DNA of 64,000 nucleotides from Rhizophagus irregularis (Eukaryota; Glomeromycota; Glomeromycetes; Glomerales; Glomeraceae): assembly GCF_026210795.1 (NCBI RefSeq), contig NC_089452.1, positions 2,852,001 through 2,916,000 of the forward strand, given 5' to 3'. The notes beneath the pieces are model-generated. The model made no database searches and was not told the DNA's origin. It was given only the letters and a program-made list of their open reading frames with translations. A program made the position numbers and the translations under genes. Of this stretch, positions 48,973 to 60,966 are shown one piece after another (the first letter of the stretch is position 1; the number at the start of each line of letters is the position of its first letter).

Positions 48973-50101
48973 TTATTCTTCGAAACATTCATCATCTTCA
49001 TTCCATCTGATCAACTTTAAATCAATTCCCATTCGTAAAAGCATTGTTTTCATGGTACGTTGTTCAAGTTCGTTTTTCTGATTAGATGATTCATTATAAT
49101 CCTCCTCCTCACCATCCGAATAACTTACAATATGCTTCTGTTGATCCTCTTCATCCCATCCCCAATTACCCCAAGCATTCGAAAAGCCTGCCTCTTCTAA
49201 AAAGGATTTTTCTTTCGGAATTTTCGAAAATAAATATTCTGCAGTCTCTTGACTTGCTCGACGCCATTTCTTAATTAGTTGTCCAATATTATTGCCTTCA
49301 TTCTTTAATGAAATAATTTAGTATAACAATTATGTAAATTGAAACTATTATTACTAAGTTAATATACTATATTTACCGTCTCCTGATATTTCAATACCAA
49401 TTTAATCTTCCTGATATTTTCTTCAACTTTGGTAATTTCTTTTTCTAATTCTCGTTTCTGGTCCAATAATGCTTTAATTTCTGGATCATGCGATTCACGA
49501 GATAAAGGTGACTTGAATTTTGGCCTTTTGACTGATGCGGGTAACGGTAAAGAAGATTTTCTTTTCAATGGACTTTGCGTCGAAGAACTACGTGCCGTAC
49601 TTGGAGTCAAAGGTGAATTCAACTTTGACTGCGCCTTGCTTATTATAGATGCCATTGAACGTCGTTTTGCACTAAGTTCAGATTTTGGTGTCAGTTCTGA
49701 ATTCTGTCTTGATTCTTGTATAGATAATTTTTCCAAATTTTTTCTAATCCAATATATTGTAATTTCTTGATTCTTGTTATCTGTACGCGTTGATAATAAA
49801 TTTATTATACCTTTTTTGACCAACCGGTCAATTAATTCTAGTGCGTTGCGTCGATTCTTTGTCTAATTATTTAAAAATAAATGTTCAATAGAAGTGGACG
49901 AAATACAAATTTGCAATTTGCTTTTATTTAAGAATAATATTATATTACCAAATCACTCCTGTTCTTTGAACAAACTATATCAACAAGATCTTGTTTTGAC
50001 CAAGCGTGCCAATCTTCAGAGTTTGAAATACGAAGAAGTACGTGAAATGCCATACCCGCCAGCGAAGGTACTTTAAATCCGTTCGACTGCTTCGACACCA
50101 T
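48973..50101 (-). CDS. SFR1: Swi5-dependent recombination mediator Sfr1/Mei5
   Basis: Partner of Swi5 that helps Rad51/Dmc1 assemble on single-stranded DNA during recombination. Three exons: 50101-49949, 49862-49377 and 49302-48973, 969 nt, 322 residues. The diagnostic block runs KRPKFKSPLSRE, a Leu/Glu-rich coiled coil (LLDQKRELEKEITKVEENIR), KIKLVLKYQET and GQLIKKWRRASQETAEYLF, the Mei5/Sfr1 core that binds Swi5. The C terminus is acidic (DGEEEDYNESS). The first about 85 residues (VPSLAGMAFHVLLRISNSED...WSKQDLVDIV...ALELIDRLVKKGIINLLS) look like a winged-helix fold, not a standard feature of yeast Sfr1. The middle is Ser/Pro-rich and basic. A long open frame on the opposite strand (49429-49770) is a shadow. 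Confidence 0.85.
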
Positions 50102-50443
50102 TTTATTTAGAGAAAATAAAACTGACTAAATGATTGTGGATTGGCTGGATTAACCCGAAACTTGAGAGAAATAAAAAAAAAAAAATTGTGCATACTAAAA
50201 CCCGACTGAAAATGATGTACTTTATACTTGTTAAACACGTGTGTTCTCGTGTGTCAATAAATGTGACCCTTTTACATTCACAAAATAAATATTTTTTATT
50301 TTGATTGGCCGATTGGCAGGAGCAATAATGTAATACATACGTAATAACTGATTAGGTATATTATGAATTACATACAAAACTAAAAATAAATTAATTATCA
50401 TATATTTTGTATTAAAATTAACTAAATTATAATAATATTTTCG
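50102..50443. other. Intergenic: SFR1 promoter and 3' flank of the pseudokinase gene
   Basis: 342 bp with no gene. A CACGTG (50236-50241) lies about 135 bp upstream of the SFR1 start, within AACACGTGTGTT. Confidence 0.5.
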
Positions 50444-52834
50444 TCAAAAACCATAAAAACTTCTTATTCTTAAATTACGTGATTTCTCGATCATAGCTTT
50501 ACCTATCATAACATCCTTGCTTAGTCCATACCGCGGATATTGCCCTTTATTAATTATCCCTCCAAGCATTTTTAAAGCATCGGGATGGTCTTGTTTCGCT
50601 GAACTTTTTAAATAATCAAGCGCAATTTTAGTTCTATCTTTGTCACGATGTTCTTTTGCTGCCGTACCATAATTTATTATCGCTAAAGCATAATAATATT
50701 GTGCATCTGCATGTCCGGATTCAGCTGCTAACTTCAAAAAAGACACACTAGCTCTTGAATTTGGTGTGCCCTTTGTACCTTCATGCCACCCTTTAAGATA
50801 ATAATATCCTACCCAATATTTTCCATCAATATCATTCGATTTACTTTCATATTCCTCAAATATTTTCCATGCCCTCTTATATTGCTTATTTTGATGGTAT
50901 TTAATTCCCCTTGCAATGTCTGGTATTTTTCCAATAATTTTTGGGGACTCTAAACCTTCTGTTGAATTGTCATCAATAGATTCTTCCTCTTTGTTATAAC
51001 TAATCAACTCAACATTTTGGTTTAGTAAATTTCTGGAATCTAATATGTCAAGTCTGTTATACAATTTCTCCATGTTGGAACGTTCTTCTGGATCATGAGC
51101 CCATGCTCTTTCGATAATATTTTGGAATTCTACAGGAGTTCCGTGTACAGGTTTTTGTGGAGGATATTCACCTTTAAGAATTTTTTCGGAAATTTCCTCA
51201 GAAGTAAGTTTGTTATAAGGTAACTCATGATGTTGAATTTCCCACAAGACCATTGCGAAACTATAAAAAATAGATTTATGTTTTTTAGAAATTATAATTA
51301 AATATTGAACATATTAATAATTAATTACCTATATATTTCACTAGCTTTAGTGTATCTTTCACCTCTAATCCTTTCTGGTGAATTATATCTGTAATAATAA
51401 TAAATGAATGTTTGATTTAATTTTTTTAATTTTTGTCACGAGCACATGAGCAGATTTTACTACCTTACATCAAGTGGCGCAGTAGATTTTTTATCGATTC
51501 GAAAATTAAATAGTCTGGGTTCAAAATGCTGATTCAATAATATGTTCTCTCTTTATAAATAAAAAAATTGATAATAAAAATGATGATAATTTTTTTTTAG
51601 AAATCGGAATAAAATACATAAACACGTGACGAAGAACGGAAGGAGAATGTTATACTAACGTTCTAATATCATAATGTAATATGTCTTTTTTATGACAATA
51701 ATTCAGCGCATTAGCAATTCCTCGAGCAATTGACAATTTTTCGATCCAGTCAAGGTCTTTATTTTCAGCGAGATAAGTTTGTAGATTGTAATCTTCCCAT
51801 CGTGAAATAATGGAAAAACCAGATGGACGTTGACAATATCCAAATCTAAATAGAAAATAATTAATAAAAAAAATAAAATTTAAAATAGTAATGTAACGAT
51901 TTTAAATACTTACATTGTCAATATATTATTACAAGAACTCAAATCTTTCATAAATTTAATTTCTCCTATCATCTCTTTATATTTTTCATCATTAACACTA
52001 AAATTTCCCACTTTCTTCTCAGCAATTCTTCTAGTACCTTCATACCAACAAAGCTTAATGTGATTTCTACTACCTCTAAATATAGGGTTAACTTCAGCAG
52101 CACTAGAAGTATCAAAAGTTTGAAGACCATTAAAATTATATGAAACTTTAATGCACTCAATTGGAATCTTTAAGTTTAATGAATCTTTGACCATTGCATC
52201 TAATGATTTTTGTTTAAGAGTTGAAGAAAATTTTCCAAGTGCTTTGATCTTTTTCTTTATCGCGCTGCTCCATCTTGAACGTTTTAATTTCCAATCTATG
52301 ATAATATTTTGAAATTCAGTCGTTTTAATTTCTAATTCTTCGATTAACTTTTCAAATTTCTCTCTTTCCTGTATAATAATATATTTTAAAAATATATTGA
52401 TTATATTAATAATATATAATATATGTACCATCTGTTATCCAACTTGTCTCCGTCGATCATTACCAATCCCAAATAAAATAAAAGGAATATTATACCTCAT
52501 AGGTATTAACACTATTGGTGAACACGTAATTTGTGAAAGCTGAAAGTTTCCACAAACAATCTCCAAGTCTTTGTAATTCCTTGCTATTTTCAACATAATT
52601 CATAAAATCATCACGAGGTACGTTTGGACTCGGAGATGGAGTATTAGGATTCGTACTTATATTATCAATTTCGTTCAAAACATCTTTACAACGCTTAGCA
52701 ACTTTTAATCCCTCTGGGCATAAATCACGATTATATTTTGATGTTTCAAAATCGGATATGATACTATCTAAAAATTTTTTTGACATGGAAAAATCTTTTC
52801 GCATACCCCCCACCATAGAAAAGAATAAAGACAT
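50444..52834 (-). CDS. Pseudokinase with N-terminal helical domain and C-terminal Sel1 repeats
   Basis: Six exons: 52834-52496, 52368-51914, 51845-51660, 51550-51464, 51388-51329 and 51260-50444, 1944 nt, 647 residues. Residues 1-170 are predicted helical (KVAKRCKDVLNEID, LQRLGDCLWKLSAFTNYV, REKFEKLIEELEIKTTEFQN). A TKL-like kinase fold spans about 190-440: IAEKKV (possible beta-3 Lys), GEIKFMKDL, catalytic loop LHYDIRTENILLN (Asp about 323), but NFR (342-344) replaces DFG, and a C lobe SFAMVLWEI...RAWAHDPEERSNM. Sel1-like repeats follow (about 505-640: KYWVGYYYLKGW, AAESGHADAQYYYALAI, SAKQDHPDALKMLGGII). Loss of the DFG Asp predicts little or no catalysis. The layout of helical bundle plus pseudokinase recalls MLKL. 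Sel1-kinases are expanded in AM fungi. Confidence 0.85.
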
Positions 52835-54502
52835 TATTAATTATTATGTATAAAGGAAAAGGATGATATTTTAAGAATGAAATATAAATTTACAGAAATA
52901 TAGGAAAAAAATAAAAATAAAAATTTGAAAAATATTTAAAAGTAAAAATTATTTTTACTATGAAAGCGAGATTTATTATCAGATAACCAAAAAAACCACG
53001 ACGTGGCCTAATTTTATAATTACTAACTACAAACATGCATACATAACTTGAATGCCCAACTATTATTACACAATGCAACTCTAATAACCACGTAAAACAA
53101 TAAACAAAAACAACACTACATAAAAAACCACGGCCATATAGGTCATATAAATCCGAATGCCAAATGATGATCTTTCTCCTAGACTTTTAATGCATCGTAA
53201 TACTATCGTAATCAATTCCGCTTGAAAAAAAACGCCTACTTTTTCGTGAAATGTTACTTTATTTTAAAATTTCTAGAAATAGCCATGTATTTTGACTTTT
53301 CTGCGGCTATTAAGGCTAATAAGGTAAATAAAGTTGAAATCTTGTATCGCTTTTTGATCCATCAGGTTTATTTGTCACGATAATGCACAATATATAATTA
53401 TTAGAATTAATTAGAATGTGATAATTAATGCGATAAAATTTCTTGTGTTTCTATTTTCATTGTTCTTCCTATTTTAAACGTACTTACAATTACATAATTA
53501 GAAAATACATTTTAACGCGGTATGATTATAAAATTTTCCAATAATGGATAGAGTAGAATCGCGAAATTATTATTGTTGCGTACAAAAAAAAAACACTTAC
53601 AATATTTCATAAAAAATATTTTTATGACAGAAAAATATATAATATTTTTCATCCAAGATACGGAAAAATACATTTAAGAGAGAAGATAACAGACAAAAAG
53701 AAAGAATTTATCTCCTCTTTTATGGTATTGATCAACATTAACTTATATATAGTACTCTCTACCTCTCCTGCTCAGTACTCAATTAAATGAATGATGTTAC
53801 TCGCTTATTTTAGTTATGATTTCTCAGATAATCTAGTCATTCGATATATGTCGCAAATATACAAATGTTGTGTACTTGTGCCTTTTAACCCTTTTTCTTT
53901 CATTATAATCAATCCAATCAACAAAATATCTTGAATTTAAGATTGTTGGAATTAAAATGTTGAAAAAAAATCATAAATAGAAATGAAATAATTACACTAG
54001 CGTTGGATCCTGTAGTGTTATAAAATATCCTGTACGAATTAATGATCATGACTAATTTGGTTAAGAGTTTTTACTTTTAATTTGTCATGGAGATACATCA
54101 TACATCATACTGTTGAAATTAAGTTCGAACTATACCAAGATTTTGGTCTTTTCACTACGAACTAGATGATCTTTTTTTCGAACATCGAAATAACTATCAC
54201 GTGAGGCGAAGGAACAACGTTTACGCTAAAACATGGAGGCATTCAACTAAAATATGGTTAATGTTTTATAGAAATAATATTTCCTTGCGTCTTTTGAACT
54301 GCCATTGAAAACTGCACAATCATAACTCAAGCTGAAATCATAAGTTTATCTGAGATATTACCACAAGTCAACAGTGGAACCGTTTATACTTTATTACGAT
54401 TTACGAGCCAAACACTGCGTGTCACGTGAATGTCAATTCCGTATAACAGATAATGTCGATCTGAAAGTTAAAACTCGAAATCTTTTTTATTCCTTTTTTT
54501 AA
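52835..54502. promoter_or_regulatory. Divergent intergenic region, pseudokinase and UGGT
   Basis: 1.67 kb without a supported gene lies between two divergent starts. CACGTG occurs at 54198-54203 (ATCACGTGAG) and 54423-54428 (GTCACGTGAA), 305 and 80 bp before the UGGT start codon. A minus-strand open frame at 52890-53078 is low-complexity and hydrophobic, not a convincing gene. Confidence 0.5.
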
Positions 54503-57500
54503 ATGGTATTAAAAAAATTAAAGTATAACACCTTATTATTGGTGTCATATTTATTTTGTATAATATTTATAGTTTCTAAAGCGGAAACGCCACCCGTTCA
54601 AACATGGTTAAAAACTTCTTGGGATGCTCCTCATTTATTACTCGAAATAATGTATGTATTAAATTAATTAATTATATTTGAGTATAAAATTTAATTATCA
54701 TACATATATATATTATATTAATTATCTTGTTTTAATTTAAAGAGAGTCTGTTTCTGTAGAGAATTCTACAGCATATTATCCACTTATAAATGAATTTATA
54801 AACCTAGGATTATTTTCTTCCGAATTAACTTATCATGAAATGTATAATACGGCACTCGATGTTATCGAATCAAAGCAGTATTTATCAACACCAACGTCAA
54901 TATCAATTCTCGAATTCTCTCTTTCGCTTCATACGACTGCTCCAGCGATTCAAGCTTATTACCATTATTACAACACGACCGTAGTGCCAAGCAAACATGA
55001 GCCTGATATTAATTTCAATCCTGAGTGTGACGTTTGGGTTGATTGGTATGGTCATCAAGCTTGTAATGTTGAAATTTTTAAAGAACTGACCGGAATTAGC
55101 AAGACCGGAAAATTTGATAAACTTCTTAATAGGTAACAATTATTATTTTTATATGATTTTGATAAGTTATATATTTTATATTAATATCATATTTTGATCA
55201 TGTTTAATAGTTCTGATCAACATCCAAAACTTTTGTCATTTGATCATATTTTATCTTCTAATGCAGAAACCACAAAACCATTGATTATATTATATGCTGA
55301 CGTAATTTCACCAAGTTTTGTACCTTTTCATCAATTTATAACCGATTTGGTTGATAATGAAGAAGTCGAGTATGTTTTACGATATAAGCCTCCCAGGGGT
55401 AGTCGAAATTCTTTACATCTTGCTGGATATGGAGTGGAATTAGCATTAAAGAAAACTGATTACATTGTAATTGATGATCGTGAAGTCGAAACTGGTAGGG
55501 GTTTGATGTTTGCAAATAATCAAAATCATGCAAAATTTTGTTTTAATATAATTCTTGTATGATAGGTGATCATAATGAAAGGGAAAATGAAAACTCTGAA
55601 TCTTATAATGATTCACACAGAGAAAAATTAAGCGAGCATTTATTTGATGAAAATATATCCGAGATTAAGCCACTTACAGCTAGTGCAATTAGAGGTATTT
55701 AATGAATTTTTTTTTCAATTGAATAATCTGGTAATGAGTATTTTACTTACATAATATTTTTTATATGAAGAACTTGGCTTAAAAGCTACTCAGTTCATTA
55801 TTTCTTCACAAAATCCTTTGTTGACTCTTACACATTTGTCACAAAATTTACCAAAATATTCTTACCATATCGCACAGCTTAATCTCAATTCATCGCTTAA
55901 ACAAGAAATCAAAATAAATCAAAATTATTTTGGATTGGATTCCAATTCTTTTTGGCTTAATGGGCTAACAGTTGACCCAAGTTCTGTTGATCCATTCAGG
56001 TAAGAGTCGACTGAAAGGATATCATTTTAATGAAAATTTATCATCAAATTCTAAATAATAATATTTTTTTTTTTAAAAAAAAAGTTTATTGAAACTTCTT
56101 CGACGTGAAAGACAAAATGTGTTGTCACTTATGAGTCTTAATATGACTTCACAGCAAGCTGTTGAATTTCTTGCTTCACCTATTATATTGGAATCAAAAT
56201 CTTCACAAGAGTTAACTAAAGGAATTTTCGATGTTCGCGACAAGTCAGAAAAACAAAATATTATAATTTGGTTTAACGACATAGAAAAAGATAAAAGATA
56301 TTCGAACTGGCCACCTAGAATATTTGATGTATACTATTATTTTATATTTTATATTTACTTTTCATTGGATTTTATATTTACACACATATTTTATAATTTA
56401 GATTCTTCATCCAATTTATCCGGGACATATGAGATATATACGCAAAAACTTGTTTAATACATTATTCGTTATTGATTTATCATCTGTGAAAAGTCTCGAA
56501 GTTATCAATGAAATTAAATTGTTCATTGAAAGAAATATTCCAATCAGATTTGGTCTTATTCCGCTTGTTGTTAAAGAGAAAAATGAATGTAAGTGTTAAT
56601 TATTAATATTAATTCTGTCCTAAAATTTCGCACATCACTTAATTTTTTCTACCTTTATAGCTATAATAATGGCGAAGATATTCTATTACCTTATTGATCA
56701 GTATACAATGCCCTTAATCATGCAATTTTCCTCACAGGTTAGCTATATAACAAAATTATAATTAAGCCATATTTAATTTTAATGTGATGTTAAATTCTTA
56801 ATAAAATTTTATTTTATTTTATTACAGGTTCTTAATGAGTTAAAAAATTCACCTTCAGCTAATATAGTTAAAATTGCAGAAAAACAATTCAACAATGTTA
56901 TTAACGATCAAACACCCAAGGATAACACATCAGTTAAATCTTTTGATGATATTATTAAGTCTGATACTGAATCTTCGCTTGAAGAACAGATTCTTGGCGC
57001 AACAGAATTTATTAACAAATTCAGAATAGATGCTGATGGAAAAGGAAAAGGTGCTTTATTTATTAATGGAAAATATTTTGATTTGGATGATGTAAGTAAA
57101 TTTATTTTATGAATTTTGAAGGACAGATAACTTTACTATCTTACGCATATATTAGTTCGATATGATATAGATTGATTTATTATAGTGCTTATTGCTTACA
57201 ATTCGTTTTACAAATCTTTTTATTTATAGAATTATCAGAGAGATATGATTCAAACTATTACTGAACACACTGGATTCATACAGCAGAAAGTAAGTATTCT
57301 TATAAGAAATTAATTGATTTTAATAAATAAAATTAAATTAATTTATATGTATATACTCTTTTTATGATAGGTGTACGTTGGTGAAATTTCTGATCATACA
57401 AATGTATTTGAATATTTTATGACTTTACCAAGAGTCCCGTCTAGAAGAAACCCTCATGTGTTCGTATCAGATTCACAACCCTTGAATGTCATAAATTTAG

Positions 57501-60500
57501 TAAAAAACGACGAAAAACTAAGCAGTGGAAGATATATTTATTCAAGTAAATTTACATACTTTATTTATCGTTTTTTCATGAAGTTTATAGTGAGTATACG
57601 TTTATTAAATTTTATTACTTTTATATTATCTATAGCGAAACAAGATGGTAATGAAGTACCTGTATCATTATTACTTATAACTAATTTTGACAGTGAATAT
57701 GGAGCTAAGCAAGGATTAGAAGCTTTGAAATATTTGGTAATATGTTATTATTATATTAATTGTTAACTAAAAAAACATATTTATTAACAATAGTATTCAT
57801 TCAGGATGAATCATCAAACGCACGCGTAGCATTCATTCATAATCCTTCAACTCAACCTAGTATACGCGAGGATATTAGTCTATCTTCTCTTATTTATCTT
57901 ATATTACACAGTTCTGAAACGAATACTGTAGATATGCCGGATTTACCAAAAATCCTCAAAGAAGCTTTCGAAGAATATCTTAATATAGAAAATAAAATTA
58001 AAATGCCATTTGTTGAACAAACAGAATCACAAGAGATACCAATTTCAAATTATGAAAGCGCAAACCCTGCTAGATCCTTTGGATGGCAATTTGCTGATAA
58101 AGTCAAGTCACAAACTTATTGGAAAGAATGGAATTCATTTACACGGAAAACGTTGAAATTGAATGAAAATGATACTGCTATCATAGTTAACGGTCGTGTA
58201 TGTGCTTTTCCTATACTTATTGCGAACCATTATTATTATTATTTTTTTTTTGAATATTCTCTTATTAAATAATTAATAGGTTGTGGGACCTTTCATTAAA
58301 GAAGATTTGTTCGTCGTAGACGATTTCAACTTATTGGTTGAATTAGAATTCTCTGAGCGTATCGAACCTGTAATAAATGCCGCAAAAGCAGCTAATTTAA
58401 CAATACATTTGGACAGGTAAATTTATTTATTAATTTATTATTAATTTAATAAAATTTGTTATTAATTTATTTTACTTTTAGGTCCAATTATCCGGATTTT
58501 GTGACTAAAGCAACTTCTATAATAACTGCTTCTATGACATCGGATGTTCCTGTTGGTCTTTTTGGTGGACAAGAATTAAAGCGAGATCTTTCATTCAAGA
58601 AGTTGAAATCAGAAAATAGGTAAGAAATAAGTTAATAAAAATATATATATAAGTTTGGTAATATATGTGATTGATTATTGTTTTGTTATATTATAGCAAA
58701 ATTGTTGTTGGTGATATAGAAGCAGCAATATACAAGATTAGTGTTTTAATTGATCCTTTAAGTGAAACGGCACAAAAATGGTCCACGATATTAGAGGTAA
58801 GCAACATGGAAATGCTTTCATTTTATTATATTGTAAAAAAAATTTTATTTATCATGCTCAATTTTTAGATACTATCGCAAATTGATGGAGTTGCTATTGA
58901 GTTATATTTTAATCCAAAGATGAATTTAGCTGAAATTCCGATAAAGAGATTTTATCGTTATGTATTAGAACCGAAATTGAAATTTAATACTACGACTGGG
59001 TAAATTATACTTAAGAAAAGAGTTTCATCATGTCATTTTTTTATTTAATATCTTTTTTTTTTAATAGAAACCTAATTGCCCCATCCGCCCATTTTTCGAA
59101 TTTACCTGAAGATCCTTTACTAACACTTGGAATGGATGTAATTCAAGCATGGCTAGTAACACCTAAAGTTTCTATTCACGATTTGGATAATATTCGGTTA
59201 GCAAATTTAGATTCTCGTTTGAGGATAAAAGGAGTGGAATCGGTATTTGAATTAAATAATATTCTTATTGAGGGTCATGCACGTGATATGACACTACAAG
59301 CACCTCCAAGCGGACTACAGATTGTACTTGGTACAAAAAATAATCCTGTAATGGTAGATACTATTGTAATGGCAAATCTTGGATATTTGCAATTAAAAGC
59401 AAATCCTGGTATATGGACATTTAGTTTAAGAGAAGGAAGGTCATCAGAAATATTTGATATACAAAGTGCTGGAAGTGAAGGATGGTATAGTCGTAATGTT
59501 GAAGAAATCGGGAATGAAATAGTATTAAATAATTTCGAAGGATTGATTATTTATCCAAGGTTTACTAGGAAACCTGGTAAAGAAAACGAAGATGTATTAA
59601 AACTTGAAGAAAAAGATGGAATTTGGAACTATTTTATGGATAAGTAAGTATATATTTTCTGTCTTACTTTATGGAAATTCTAATGGAGATTTTAATTGTT
59701 TCTTCTTTTTACCTAAATAAAGGTTTTCGAAAAATGTTTCTAAACAGAATAAAGCAGAAATTAATATATTTTCTGTAGCATCTGGCCATCTGTATGAAAG
59801 ATTTTTGTCTATAATGATTCTAAGTGTATTGAAGCATACAAAAAGTCGTGTTAAATTTTGGTTTATCGAAAACTTTTTATCACCATCTTTCAAGGTAAAT
59901 TTGAAATTAGTTTTACCATCTATTTTATAATGAAAACTCTAACACATTTGTATTACAGGATTTTATCCCACATATGGCTGAAGAATATAATTTTGAATAT
60001 GAACTTGTTACATATAAGTGGCCGCATTGGTTAAGAGCACAAAAAGAAAAGCAAAGAACTATCTGGGGGTGATTATTAAAGAATTTTTCTATTTTTAAAA
60101 AATCATTAATTATTAATATTTGTATTTATATTTTAGATACAAGATCTTATTTCTTGATGTACTTTTTCCACTTGATTTGGATAAAGTTATATTTGTTGAT
60201 GCGGACCAAATTGTACGAGCAGATTTAAAAGAATTAGTCGATATGGATCTTCAAGGAGCCCCATATGGATATACACCATTTTGTGACAATAGGCCAGAAA
60301 TGGATGGATTTCGATTTTGGAAGCATGGATATTGGAAGGATCATTTAAAAGGAAAACCATATCATATTAGGTATGATAAAGTATTGTGTATTTCGGTAAT
60401 AAAATTGTTATTAATAAAATTTTTCTACGAAATAGTGCATTGTACGTTGTAGATTTACAACGATTCCGTCATATGGCAGCAGGAGATCAGATACGTGGAC

Positions 60501-60966
60501 AGTATCAATCACTTAGCGTAGACCCAAATTCATTGGCAAATTTAGATCAGGATTTACCTAATAATATACAACATATTGTACCAATATTTTCTTTACCACT
60601 TGAATGGCTTTGGTGTGAAACTTGGTGTAGTGATGAATCACTTGCGGGAGCAAGAACCATAGATTTGGTAAGTTTAAAAAAAATAATTGACCTTTTTTTT
60701 AAACCAAAAATAATTAATAAACAAAATAATTTATATTCTTTTATTAGTGTAATAATCCAATGACAAAAGAACCAAAACTTGATCGTGCAAGACGTCAAGT
60801 TCCAGAATGGGAATCTTATGATAAAGAAATTGCCACTTTTGCTGCAAAAATTTCCCAATCACAAAAATCTTTTATTACGGAATCAAATATTCAAAGTAAG
60901 AGTACAATTGAAGTGAGCAGTGAAAGTAAAATTCCTGTAAAAACTGAAAAACATGAAGAATTATGA
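54503..60966 (+). CDS. UGGT: UDP-glucose:glycoprotein glucosyltransferase (ER folding sensor)
   Basis: Re-glucosylates N-glycans on misfolded glycoproteins so that calnexin-type chaperones re-bind them. About 23 exons. The signal peptide ([20 protein letters not shown]...SKAE) leads into [20 protein letters not shown], the typical mature N terminus. Thioredoxin-like modules and beta sandwiches follow ([60 protein letters not shown]). The C-terminal GT24 domain begins [20 protein letters not shown] and contains [20 protein letters not shown], the DxD motif in [37 protein letters not shown], and [20 protein letters not shown]. The conserved tail ([20 protein letters not shown]) is followed by a linker ending TEKHEEL. 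The order matches full-length UGGT with no break seen. Confidence 0.97.

Noticed and set aside
49429-49770. 113-codon open frame opposite SFR1
   Set aside because: It is antisense to the conserved Sfr1 exon and shows no domain.
52890-53078. Hydrophobic minus-strand open frame upstream of the pseudokinase
   Set aside because: Phe/Ile-rich low complexity, as expected by chance from T-rich DNA.
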